This document shows positions 1-6,946 of a stretch of DNA of 7,094 bases, piece by piece (within the stretch, counting starts at the first letter, position 1; every line of letters begins with the position of its first letter). The stretch lies in contig JAAYQD010000098.1 of NCBI GenBank assembly GCA_012519465.1, positions 1-7,094 on the forward strand, given 5' to 3'. Both the position numbers and the translations under genes were made by a program. The notes below the pieces were generated by a model. The model did not search any database, had not been told where the DNA came from, and worked only from the letters and a program-made list of their open reading frames with translations. This DNA is from Candidatus Cloacimonadota bacterium (GTDB lineage: Bacteria > Cloacimonadota > Cloacimonadia > Cloacimonadales > Cloacimonadaceae).

Positions 1-42
1 CTATTTGTTCAAATTACAAAGGTGAGGAGATGCGCTTTTTTG

Positions 43-798
43 TCAAATAATATCCGTCAATTTGTCCACTATATAAAGATGATGTGCGATTATTCCCGCT
101 GCCACAGCCGCATTGAGGGATTCCATTGCTGTGCTCATTTCGATGCGCAGGTGATGCGTACAGCGTTTTTTGATCTCTTCAGACATCCCCCTTGCCTCGC
201 CACCTATCACTATCAAAAGTGGCTGCCGTCCTCGGGGCTTAAACTCCTGCAAACTATGCTCTGCCTGGGCATCCGTGCCTATCACCATCAATCCGGGCAG
301 TCTGAGAGCCATTGGATTGAGTGTGGCAAAAGGCAAACGATAGACAGCTCCCAACGAAGCTCTGATCACCTTGGGGGAGGCAGGATCAGCACAATCCTCA
401 GAGAGCAAAATGGCATCGATACCAAAGGCGATGGCAAGCCTGAAGATGGTGCCCATATTGCCTGGATCACTGATTCCATCCAGATAAAACGCCCTGCTGA
501 AACCTCTGAATTCCGGCTTTGGCAATCCATACAATCCGGCTATCCCCTGTGGCTGGAGGGTATCACAGATGCGCTCCATCGCCCGCTCATCACAGATATA
601 ATCTGCTACCTCTGTCAATGGAGAGGGCATCTCATAATCAGCCAATCGGTACAGCTCTTGGGGCAAAATCCCATATTCTGCCAATTGCAACAGCAAGCGC
701 TGCCCCTCCAACACTATTTTCGCTTCTTGGCGGCGATGCTTTTTCTGTTTCAAAAGTGCCAGTTCCGATATCTTGTTTTTACTAAGTTCCATACTCAT
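43..798 (-). CDS. TrmH/SpoU-family RNA 2'-O-ribose methyltransferase
   Basis: This 251-residue protein is predicted to transfer a methyl group from S-adenosylmethionine to a ribose 2'-OH in rRNA or tRNA, in the cytoplasm. Residues 1-95 resemble the SpoU substrate-binding domain (KNKISELALLKQKK, then LEGQRLLLQL). The SPOUT catalytic domain follows. Motif 1 is LDGISDPGNMGTIFR at 106-120, with Asn114 and Arg120. Motif 2 is IVIGGEARGM at 196-205. Motif 3 is EMSTAMESLNAAVA at 220-233, with the conserved Ser-Leu-Asn. These three motifs form the knotted cofactor site in the family. The length is normal for RlmB/TsnR-type enzymes, but the modified nucleotide cannot be read from sequence. Two starts are possible. 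The first ATG (798) has AGAGGA 9 bases upstream. The second ATG (792), two codons in, has AAGGAA about 6 bases upstream. The upstream gap is full of DnaA boxes. Confidence 0.93.
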   Translation of the reverse strand: MSMELSKNKISELALLKQKKHRRQEAKIVLEGQRLLLQLAEYGILPQELYRLADYEMPSPLTEVADYICDERAMERICDTLQPQGIAGLYGLPKPEFRGFSRAFYLDGISDPGNMGTIFRLAIAFGIDAILLSEDCADPASPKVIRASLGAVYRLPFATLNPMALRLPGLMVIGTDAQAEHSLQEFKPRGRQPLLIVIGGEARGMSEEIKKRCTHHLRIEMSTAMESLNAAVAAGIIAHHLYIVDKLTDII

Positions 799-843
799 TT
801 CCTTGATTCCTCTAAGCCATCATTATTGCAATGACCTACACAC

Positions 844-950
844 TTATCCACATTGCCCGTGGATAATCCCCAGTTTGTAACACACTGATAATAGATGCGG
901 TTATGATCCGTATAAGCGAGGCTAATAAAGTTATCCACAAGTTATCCACA
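844..950. other. DnaA-box cluster; candidate oriC or DnaA-controlled region
   Basis: Three perfect copies of the consensus DnaA box TTATCCACA lie on the plus strand at 844-852, 931-939 and 942-950. A fourth, TTATCCACG (one mismatch), lies on the minus strand at 858-866. The first and fourth form an inverted repeat with 8-bp arms (844-851 and 859-866) and a 7-base spacer. The last two form a perfect 11-bp tandem repeat, AGTTATCCACA at 929-939 and 940-950, about one helical turn apart. One perfect box is expected by chance only about 0.0013 times in a 173-base gap (173 x 2 / 4^9). Clusters like this are known from bacterial origins and from DnaA-regulated or DnaA-titrating sites. Evidence against an origin: no obvious AT-rich unwinding element or DnaA-trio run is present, dnaA and dnaN are not adjacent, genes on both sides point the same way, and there is no visible GC-skew switch. 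The boxes themselves are certain; their role is open. Confidence 0.85.
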
Positions 951-971
951 TCTCCTGCAAAGCCATACTTT

Positions 972-2714
972 CTAAAGAATTGTAAGCTTTGAGCCACATA
1001 TTTGTTTGCCAATTCTAAGCTGAATAAAGTATATTCCGGCAGGTAAATTTGTATCTCCCAGCCAATCTTCTCTCAAGAGCTTTCCCTCCCCGGCAGGAAG
1101 GTCTCCCAGATATCTGCCATATACCTTTTGCCCCTTTAGGTTGTAGATGCCAAGCTCCGCCGCAGCCTCCTCTCCCTCTGGGATATACCAGCGAATCTCA
1201 CCACCCGCCTTGCTCATTAGCGGATTGGGGTGTACCTCCACCTTAAGTGGATGGGCATCAAACACAAAGTTATATACCGCCACCTCAGATTGATTGCCGC
1301 TTTTATCTTGGCAAGAAAAGCTCAGAGTACCCGAGCCCTGCATGGGTAGCCTTAAGGTCAGCTCCCGGCAGCCCCATTCTGTCTGATATCTATATCCTTG
1401 CTGCCAAACTCCGTCTGCATCATAAATATCCACCACCACCTCCAATCTATCAGGATCCAGAGGCAGTTCCAGCCTGGTTATCACAGAGCCCAGGGATTGC
1501 GTAACGCTTGTCACCACCGGTGCTTCAGGTGGAGTATCATCCTTCCCAAAAGCCCTGTTCAACATGCTAAGCCACATCGTTTGGGCAAAATCCAGCTGGG
1601 CATACATCTGCCACCTTCCATCAAAGTATTGCCGGTGCCAAGGAAACCATAACGCTGCAGTGCCCACCTCCACCGGAAGATTGATGCTCCCCGCCTTGAT
1701 GATCAGATTCTGCCAACTGTCTAAGAGCAGCATGGCATCCTGCACCAATGTCCCATCACCGCTTTCTGCCATCACCTTCTTTAGATACTGTCCAATATCC
1801 ACATCTATATAGCCATCATTCATTTGCCAACAGCCCTCGCGATGGGCCAAAAGAGCTTCTTCCTGCCCATCACGCCCTGCCACAAACCGCGCAAATTCAT
1901 CCATAAACCCCTCAAACCCTTCTGTCTTCACCGCAGAACAGGCTGCCCTTATCTCGGCATAGTTTGGATTATAGATTCCCTCATAGTCATAAGCTTCCAG
2001 ATATGCATCCACAATGCCCTGGGCAATCTCGTCCGCAGTTGCCGTATGGGTAAAGAGAGGCAATATCACCTCATAGGGAAAGCCCTTGGCAGGCACCTGC
2101 TCTTCAGAACCAATCACCCGCTCTGCCGCCTCCCCCACCTCACAGATCACCTCCACGCTTTGCATGCTGCAGGCATCAAAAAGCAGGATATCCAGCTGGG
2201 GCAGTCCGCTCAATGCCTCTTTCAGCTCTCCATTATACACATTGATGAGGTCGTTGGTATCCGCATCGGGGCAAATCCATTTGTCTGTTCCAGCCTTATA
2301 CCAGCTATTCCCATGCCCCCAGATCACAAGCGCCCTCTTTTGCGATGGATACTTGTGAAAGCCCCACCGCGCAAAGCCGTTCAACGTCTGTGGATCACCG
2401 CTGTTGATGGCGCCCATATTCTCCAGCAAGCGGGAGGTGATATAAGGGGAATTGTCTCTGCCGATCAGCCTTCTTTGTCCGCCCGGATAGGGGCTTTCAT
2501 CGGGCATATCGCTTTGCACCACCACCGTCAGATTGGAGGGCAAATCCACGCTTTCCATACTGTTGATATTGGCTATTGCGTTTTGCCACAGGTTGTTATC
2601 CGCTGCCATATACACCAGGATAGTCCAGGTTTCACCCGCCAATGGCAGCCATAAAAACAGAAGCAGGCTTGCCAAGAAGCCTGCCCCATATTTGCGAAAT
2701 CTATTTTTGATCAT
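972..2714 (-). CDS. Secreted clostripain-family (C11) cysteine peptidase with T9SS-like C-terminal sorting domain
   Basis: This 580-residue protein is probably an extracellular or cell-surface endopeptidase. Clostripain itself cleaves after Arg, but specificity here is unknown. A signal peptide covers about 1-27: basic residues, a hydrophobic stretch at 11-26, and likely cleavage after LAG. The C11 domain starts at TWTILVYMAADNNL (29-42). The catalytic His is His134 in IWGHGNSW and the catalytic Cys is Cys182 in LLFDACSM, both in their usual setting. The peptidase domain runs to about 390. An Ig-like stretch covers about 395-487. The last ~90 residues resemble a type A sorting domain: HPNP at 495-498, LGIYNLKGQKVY at 521-532, LPAGIYFIQL at 557-566 and the terminal KLTIL. 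This implies export by a type IX-like system. A TAG stop directly precedes the ATG, so the start is fixed near 2714. No good Shine-Dalgarno is visible. The start lies 19 bases after the buk stop, so translational coupling is likely. Confidence 0.9.
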   Translation of the reverse strand: MIKNRFRKYGAGFLASLLLFLWLPLAGETWTILVYMAADNNLWQNAIANINSMESVDLPSNLTVVVQSDMPDESPYPGGQRRLIGRDNSPYITSRLLENMGAINSGDPQTLNGFARWGFHKYPSQKRALVIWGHGNSWYKAGTDKWICPDADTNDLINVYNGELKEALSGLPQLDILLFDACSMQSVEVICEVGEAAERVIGSEEQVPAKGFPYEVILPLFTHTATADEIAQGIVDAYLEAYDYEGIYNPNYAEIRAACSAVKTEGFEGFMDEFARFVAGRDGQEEALLAHREGCWQMNDGYIDVDIGQYLKKVMAESGDGTLVQDAMLLLDSWQNLIIKAGSINLPVEVGTAALWFPWHRQYFDGRWQMYAQLDFAQTMWLSMLNRAFGKDDTPPEAPVVTSVTQSLGSVITRLELPLDPDRLEVVVDIYDADGVWQQGYRYQTEWGCRELTLRLPMQGSGTLSFSCQDKSGNQSEVAVYNFVFDAHPLKVEVHPNPLMSKAGGEIRWYIPEGEEAAAELGIYNLKGQKVYGRYLGDLPAGEGKLLREDWLGDTNLPAGIYFIQLRIGKQICGSKLTIL

Positions 2715-2733
2715 CTATGCATGCGAAGGCGCA

Positions 2734-3807
2734 TCAATAATCCATCGCCTCTTCCAAGCCTTTCAACACTCTCACGCCGCCCATGCTGAGGGCTTCCATT
2801 TCCTTTTCACCAGGGTACAGCATGATGGGTGCGATAAAGCCCACGCGCTCGCGGATGGTTTCCACTATCATCTCGTTATACACCAGGCCGCCGCTCATAA
2901 AGATGCAATCCACTTTGCCATTCAACACTGCCGCACAGGCGCCAATCTCTTTTGCCACTTGATAGCACATGGCGTCTTGGATCAGCTTGGCTTTGGCATC
3001 GCCGGCTTTGATGCGGTTGCATACTTCGATGCCGCTATCGGTGCCCAAATATGCCATCAATCCGCCAGCTTTGCTGAGGTAGGTGGTCAGTTCTTTTTTG
3101 GTATATTTGCCGCTGTATGCCATATCCAGAAGGTCTCCGATGGGCAATGCTCCTGCTCTTTGCGGAGAAAAGGGTCCCATCCCCAAGAGGGCGTTATTCA
3201 CGTCCACCATGCGGCCTTCCAAGATTGCCGTGATGGAAATCCCACCGCCCATATGCACGCCTATCTGGTTCACTTGGTCAAAATCCTTACCCAATTCACG
3301 TGCACACAGCCGGGCAATATATCTCAGATTAAGTGCATGCAGCAAAGACTTGCGCTCGATCTCCGGAATACCGGAAATACGGGCAATATCGTCAAATTCA
3401 TCCACAACCACGGGATCCACGATAAAGGCGGGAATATCCAGCTCTTTGGCGATGGCATCGGCGATAAAGGCACCCAGGTTGGATGCGTGGATGCGCCCCC
3501 AACGCGTTGGATCTTTCAGGTCTTCCAGCATCTGCGGCGTAATCTTGATGGTGCCGCCACACACGGGGCGCACCAAGCCGCCTCTGCCCACCACGGCATG
3601 CAGGCTATCGGCAGATACGTTATTCTCTTCCATCGCTTCCATCACCAGTTTCTTTCTAAAGTCATACTGGTCGATGATCGTGGGAAAGGGATCCAATTCG
3701 CTGGCTTCGTGGCGCAACACTTTTTCAAATACAGGCTGCTCTTCATCATATACTGCAATCTTGGTGGATGTAGATCCGGGGTTGATGGCAAGAATTCGAT
3801 AAGGCAT
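2734..3807 (-). CDS. buk: Butyrate kinase
   Basis: This 357-residue protein is predicted to convert butyryl phosphate and ADP to butyrate and ATP (EC 2.7.2.7), substrate-level phosphorylation at the end of butyrate fermentation, in the cytoplasm. It has the acetokinase-type ASKHA fold signatures: the N-terminal phosphate loop INPGSTSTKIAVYD at 8-21, GRGG at 74-77, VHMGGGISI at 184-192, FMSGGLVYN at 303-311, and the C-terminal YPGEKEMEAL at 331-340. The length is typical for Buk and shorter than acetate kinases (~400), which supports butyrate or a similar short-chain acid. Branched-chain kinases acting on isobutyrate are close relatives and cannot be excluded. The start is well supported by AAGGAGG four bases upstream of the ATG. 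The usual partner phosphate butyryltransferase (ptb) is not present here. Downstream, the peptidase gene follows after 19 bases, probably in one transcript. Confidence 0.93.
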   Translation of the reverse strand: MPYRILAINPGSTSTKIAVYDEEQPVFEKVLRHEASELDPFPTIIDQYDFRKKLVMEAMEENNVSADSLHAVVGRGGLVRPVCGGTIKITPQMLEDLKDPTRWGRIHASNLGAFIADAIAKELDIPAFIVDPVVVDEFDDIARISGIPEIERKSLLHALNLRYIARLCARELGKDFDQVNQIGVHMGGGISITAILEGRMVDVNNALLGMGPFSPQRAGALPIGDLLDMAYSGKYTKKELTTYLSKAGGLMAYLGTDSGIEVCNRIKAGDAKAKLIQDAMCYQVAKEIGACAAVLNGKVDCIFMSGGLVYNEMIVETIRERVGFIAPIMLYPGEKEMEALSMGGVRVLKGLEEAMDY

Positions 3808-3811
3808 AAAT

Positions 3812-3818
3812 CCTCCTT
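3812..3818 (-). promoter_or_regulatory. Ribosome binding site of buk
   Basis: On the minus strand this reads AAGGAGG, followed by ATTT and the ATG at 3807. It is an almost perfect Shine-Dalgarno match and fixes the buk start. It overlaps the 10-bp palindrome TCCTTAAGGA (3814-3823), which could pair with itself or between strands, but a two-fold palindrome of this length is too tight to form a stable hairpin. Confidence 0.85.
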
Positions 3819-3843
3819 AAGGATAGCTTTTTTATTTTGTGGC

Positions 3844-3873
3844 AATACAGAAAAAAGGCGGAGCTTTTGTCAA
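3844..3873 (-). promoter_or_regulatory. Possible sigma70-like promoter for buk
   Basis: On the minus strand a perfect -35 hexamer TTGACA (3868-3873) is followed after 18 bases by TGTATT (3844-3849), which matches TATAAT at four of six positions. Transcription would begin shortly before the buk ribosome binding site. Promoter consensus in this lineage is not known to me, and only one hexamer is strong, so this is tentative. It would let buk and the peptidase be expressed independently of mgtE. Confidence 0.3.
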
Positions 3874-3885
3874 TGATAAATCTTG

Positions 3886-3936
3886 CCCACCCCTCGGATA
3901 TGTATGACAAATACTTGCCCCATACCCCTCAGCCCC
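3886..3936 (-). other. G-tract cluster (possible G-quadruplex) between mgtE and buk
   Basis: On the transcribed-sense (minus) strand, three GGGG tracts lie at 3933-3936, 3925-3928 and 3918-3921, with loops of 4 and 3 bases. After a 24-base gap come GGGG (3890-3893) and GGG (3886-3888). It starts 12 bases after the mgtE stop codon. Such runs can fold into a G-quadruplex in RNA or single-stranded DNA, here with one long loop. No function is shown by the sequence. It could affect mgtE 3' end formation or read-through into buk. Confidence 0.35.
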
Positions 3937-3948
3937 ATGATGTTAAGA

Positions 3949-5301
3949 TTATAATGTATACACCCGGGTGGCTATCCCAAAGTATACCAATAGCGCCAGC
4001 GCATCCACGATGGTGGTGATCACAGGAGATGCCATAATGGCAGGATCCATCTTGAATCTACGTGCCAACAGCGGCAACATTCCACCCACCAGATTGGCAA
4101 TCATCACCGTTATAAACATCGCTGCCGACACGGTAAATCCCAATAGCCATTTATCTTCATGCATACTCGTAAGCCCTATCCTCAGCCAGTTTACCAGTGC
4201 CAATGCCACCCCCACCAAAAGGCTCACCTTCAGCTCCGTATAGATTACCTTAAAAAAGTCTTTCATGGTAATCTCGCCCAAAGCCATACCACGAATTACC
4301 AAGGTGGCAGATTGCGAACCGGCGTTGCCGCCCGTATCCATCAATACAGGGATGAATGCCGCCAAAATGATGGTGCTGGAAAGAGCCGCCTCATATTTTT
4401 CGATGATTATCCCCGTAAAAGTGGCAGAAATCATCAAAAACAGCAACCAGAATATCCTCCGCTTTGCCAAGTTTAACACTCCGCTTTCCAGATATTCACG
4501 CTCGCCATGAGCCAAAGCGCTCATCCTCTCGATATCTTCCGTGCTTTCATCTACCACGATGTCCAACACGTCGTCTGCCGTGATGATACCCACCATTTTA
4601 TGGTCTTCATCCACCACGGGAATACCGCTAAAGCCGTATTTGATAAATACCTGCGCCACTTCTTCCTGATCCATATCCGTGGGCACGGTGATCACGTTCG
4701 GATTTGCCAAATCGCTTAGCCGCACGTCAAACTTGCTGGTCACAATATCTCTCAGACTCACCACGCCATGCACTCTGCCCTCAATATCCAGCATATACAG
4801 ATAGCTGATGCTCTCTGCATCATCCCCGTGTTTTTGCAGATATTCCAATGCCTGCTTTACGCTCATCTGATCGGAAACGGATACAAATTCCGTCGCCATG
4901 ATGCCACCGGCTGTTTCGGGATCGTGTTGGAGCAGCGCCTTCAGCTCTTCCGCCTTGCTTTCTTCCATTGCGGAGATCAGGAGCTCGGCTTCGTCCTCAT
5001 CTATATATTCCCACATATCAGCCAGTTCGTCTGATGCCATTTCCGAGATTACTTCTTTCTTTTGCTCGTGGGGCAAGAGGCTCAGCAAATCATTCTTGTC
5101 TTCCTCTTCCGCTTCTTCGATGATGCTTACCAATACATCATTGGGGATGCGTGCCAAAATAAGCAGAGGATTGCCTTCATAGTCTTCCAGTGCATCCAGG
5201 ATGTCTGCCGGATGAACGTGCTCCAATACCTCTTTGATTTTTTCAGGGCTGTTGTTTTCCAAAAACTGAATCAGCTCTGTACCTTGCAAAATGGGGCTCA
5301 T
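3949..5301 (-). CDS. mgtE: MgtE-type magnesium transporter
   Basis: This is an inner-membrane Mg2+ channel/transporter, 450 residues from the chosen start, the normal family length. The cytosolic N-domain of superhelical repeats covers about 1-125 and ends near LLQHDPETAGGIM (123-135). Two CBS domains follow, about 137-192 and 198-255; in known MgtE proteins these sense Mg2+ and close the pore. A connecting plug helix covers about 256-275. Five membrane segments lie at about 283-302, 307-325, 353-374, 386-412 and 421-447. The family signature PVLMDTGGNAGSQ is at 318-330. Asp433 in TTIVDALALL corresponds by motif to the pore Mg2+-binding Asp of characterised MgtE. The frame stays open to an ATG at 5334, but AGGAGG six bases before the ATG at 5301 makes MSPILQGTEL the likely N-terminus. 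The acidic N-domain fits the Mg2+-sensing role. buk lies 141 bases downstream. Confidence 0.95.
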   Translation of the reverse strand: MSPILQGTELIQFLENNSPEKIKEVLEHVHPADILDALEDYEGNPLLILARIPNDVLVSIIEEAEEEDKNDLLSLLPHEQKKEVISEMASDELADMWEYIDEDEAELLISAMEESKAEELKALLQHDPETAGGIMATEFVSVSDQMSVKQALEYLQKHGDDAESISYLYMLDIEGRVHGVVSLRDIVTSKFDVRLSDLANPNVITVPTDMDQEEVAQVFIKYGFSGIPVVDEDHKMVGIITADDVLDIVVDESTEDIERMSALAHGEREYLESGVLNLAKRRIFWLLFLMISATFTGIIIEKYEAALSSTIILAAFIPVLMDTGGNAGSQSATLVIRGMALGEITMKDFFKVIYTELKVSLLVGVALALVNWLRIGLTSMHEDKWLLGFTVSAAMFITVMIANLVGGMLPLLARRFKMDPAIMASPVITTIVDALALLVYFGIATRVYTL

Positions 5302-5307
5302 CGTTAT

Positions 5308-5313
5308 CCTCCT
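5308..5313 (-). promoter_or_regulatory. Ribosome binding site deciding the mgtE start
   Basis: The minus strand reads AGGAGG, then ATAACG, then the ATG at 5301. This strong, well-spaced site lies between the two candidate mgtE starts. It supports the shorter 450-residue protein over an 11-residue longer form starting at 5334. Confidence 0.85.
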
Positions 5314-5384
5314 GCTTATTCTCTTGGAAGTCAAGACTTTCAGCTGGCTCTATCTGTCAAGATAAATGCTCTATCACACCCCCC

Positions 5385-5428
5385 AAATCCACAGGATTTC
5401 CTCAGCTCTGTTCCTCAAAAAAGAGCTG
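5385..5428 (-). other. Two small hairpins in the mscS-mgtE gap
   Basis: In transcription order the first hairpin has 7-bp arms, CAGCTCT (5422-5428) and AGAGCTG (5403-5409), with a 12-base loop. The second has 6-bp arms, AAATCC (5394-5399) and GGATTT (5385-5390), with a 3-base loop, and is followed at once by six Gs (5379-5384). Neither ends in a U-run, so they are not clear intrinsic terminators. They may be part of the mgtE leader or the 3' end of the channel transcript. A known Mg2+-sensing leader (M-box) is not recognisable here. Confidence 0.4.
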
Positions 5429-5452
5429 CCTTGTTATTATCAGCCAAAAAGT

Positions 5453-6946
5453 CTATTCTTTATTATCTTCTTTATCTTTGCTAAATGCCTCCATCATCTG
5501 TGCGGGAATTGCGCTTGCGTTGCCATCCCTAAACGCAGTAAACGCCGGCAACACCATCTCTATGCCTTCTCTGTGAAACACATCCAAAACGCTGCGATGC
5601 AGGCTTGTATACAATGCACCCTGGGATTCCGCTCCATCTGTATAGGCGTTCAGCTCATATTCCACATAAAAGTCGTTGAGCTTGGTGATATTCACAAATG
5701 GCTGTTTGTTGGTATTGATGCCCTCGCTGTTGAGAGCGGCTTCGATCAACAGCTTTTCCACCCTCTGCCAGGGAATGCTGTACCCCATCGCCACTTTGGT
5801 ATGCAGTATCAGATCTCCTTCCTTGGCGTATGTGCTATAATCTATGATATTCCCGCCCAAGGCAATGGCATTGGGGATGCTGATCTCTTCATTTTTCACA
5901 GTTTTGATGCGGATGGTGAGCAATGAAGTTTCTATCAAAACGCCCTGCCTATCGCCCACCTGCACATAATCTCCCACCTTGAAGGCGCGCATATAGGTGA
6001 GGATGATGCCGGCGATGATATTGGAGATGGCGCTGGTGGAGCCCAAAGACACCAAGACTCCCACAAATATAGAGATACCCTGAAACGCCGGTGATCCGGA
6101 ACCCGGCAAATAAGGGAATATGATCACCACCACAAAGAAGATGATCAAAAACTTTACTATCTGATAGGTGGAATCCGCCCACTCCGGATAGAAATTCTTA
6201 AACCGGATATTCCCCTTTTTGATGCCACCAAAAAAGTAACTCAAAAACTTCAGCAGATATCGGGATACCGCCACCACCACCAGGATGAAAAGGAAATTGG
6301 GCAGATAAATAAATACCGACCGCCCCACATCCATTACCGGCTTCATGATATATGCCTGCAATTGCAGCGCCATCTGACGCGTTGCCGGGATCACGTACAA
6401 CATGAAATACACGGTAAAATAGCCCATCAAAAGATAAAACACAAAGCGGATGATGCCAATCACGATGGCAAAAAAGCGGTCAAATTGCTCCGCATTCAAA
6501 AACCTGATGCCCCTTATCACCAAACCCAAAGGATTGGCTTTCTTCAATCTTGCCACCAATTTGCCCAACCAATTCATCACACGATTTACCAATCTAAAAC
6601 CAAAACCGCTCACAATCAAGACTAACAGCACCAAAAACATGATCTGGATAATCTGCCAGATATTATGCCGCAGGTTATACACCTCAAATTGAGGGAAATA
6701 TTCATCTACCAAAGCCTGTTTATATGCCTCGGCAATCTCCCTCACTGGAGCTTGTAACGACAATGAATCTGCCTCCGTAACCACCATAATCGGCTTTTTC
6801 ATATACCGCAATGTGTACCCACCATTACGCTCCACGATATTCAGGCTATCGCTATACAGCTTTTCCTGCTGCCCCAGCTCCTCCAAACGCTTGCCAATTA
6901 TCACAGACCGCTCAAACGGGGAATACTGTCCCAAATTGCTGAACAT
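5453..6946 (-). CDS. MscS-family mechanosensitive ion channel, probably missing its N-terminus
   Basis: This 497-residue inner-membrane protein is predicted to release solutes on hypo-osmotic shock. Residues 1-70 look like the extracytoplasmic domain found ahead of the membrane part in larger MscS relatives (YSPFERSVIIGKRLEEL at 8-24, KPIMVVTEADS at 51-61). Membrane segments lie at about 97-118, 158-186, 210-233, 262-282 and the pore helix region 287-318, which has the Gly/Ala/Ser-rich pattern VGVLVSLGSTSAISNIIAGI. The MscS beta domain covers about 319-370 (KVGDYVQVGDRQGVLIETS, then ISIPNAIALGGNIIDYS), and the C-terminal alpha/beta domain about 375-465. The ATG at 6946 lacks a well-spaced Shine-Dalgarno; GGGGAAGG lies 11 bases upstream. 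No signal peptide precedes the extracytoplasmic part, yet family-like residues (KGKVVFY) continue upstream to an in-frame TAG at 6974-6976. The gene may be 5'-truncated or mutated. The channel core is intact. Confidence 0.88.
   Translation of the reverse strand: MFSNLGQYSPFERSVIIGKRLEELGQQEKLYSDSLNIVERNGGYTLRYMKKPIMVVTEADSLSLQAPVREIAEAYKQALVDEYFPQFEVYNLRHNIWQIIQIMFLVLLVLIVSGFGFRLVNRVMNWLGKLVARLKKANPLGLVIRGIRFLNAEQFDRFFAIVIGIIRFVFYLLMGYFTVYFMLYVIPATRQMALQLQAYIMKPVMDVGRSVFIYLPNFLFILVVVAVSRYLLKFLSYFFGGIKKGNIRFKNFYPEWADSTYQIVKFLIIFFVVVIIFPYLPGSGSPAFQGISIFVGVLVSLGSTSAISNIIAGIILTYMRAFKVGDYVQVGDRQGVLIETSLLTIRIKTVKNEEISIPNAIALGGNIIDYSTYAKEGDLILHTKVAMGYSIPWQRVEKLLIEAALNSEGINTNKQPFVNITKLNDFYVEYELNAYTDGAESQGALYTSLHRSVLDVFHREGIEMVLPAFTAFRDGNASAIPAQMMEAFSKDKEDNKE

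Noticed and set aside
30..50. Short plus-strand frame after a GGTGAGG-like site near the left edge
   Set aside because: Only six codons before a stop, and it overlaps the end of the methyltransferase gene.
22..834. Plus-strand open frame of 270 residues
   Set aside because: Antisense shadow of the methyltransferase, whose SPOUT motifs are unmistakable on the other strand.
951..985. DnaA-trio series next to the tandem DnaA boxes
   Set aside because: The bases after 950 contain isolated CTT and CTA triplets but no regular three-base series, and they run into the end of the peptidase gene.
1824..2654. Plus-strand open frame of 276 residues
   Set aside because: Antisense shadow of the peptidase catalytic domain, with no recognisable motifs.
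3850..3870. Intrinsic terminator between mgtE and buk
   Set aside because: The only pairing is a short AAAAG/CTTTT stem with no following T-run; too weak to call.
2533..3876. Long plus-strand open frame (447 residues) over buk and the start of the peptidase gene
   Set aside because: It lies antisense to two genes with clear family motifs, has His/Ala/Phe-rich composition typical of a mirror frame, and shows no recognisable domain or ribosome binding site.
5332..5360. mgtE promoter at a perfect TTGACA (5355-5360, minus)
   Set aside because: No acceptable -10 hexamer lies at the right distance; the bases at 17-base spacing read GTCTTG.
5410..5450. Intrinsic terminator for the MscS gene
   Set aside because: A GCTG/CAGC stem of about 4 bp followed by TCTTTTTT on the minus strand is too short and loosely spaced to call.
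5949..6182. Alternative minus-strand frame of 77 residues inside the MscS gene
   Set aside because: It overlaps the conserved pore and beta-domain coding in the true frame, with no support of its own.
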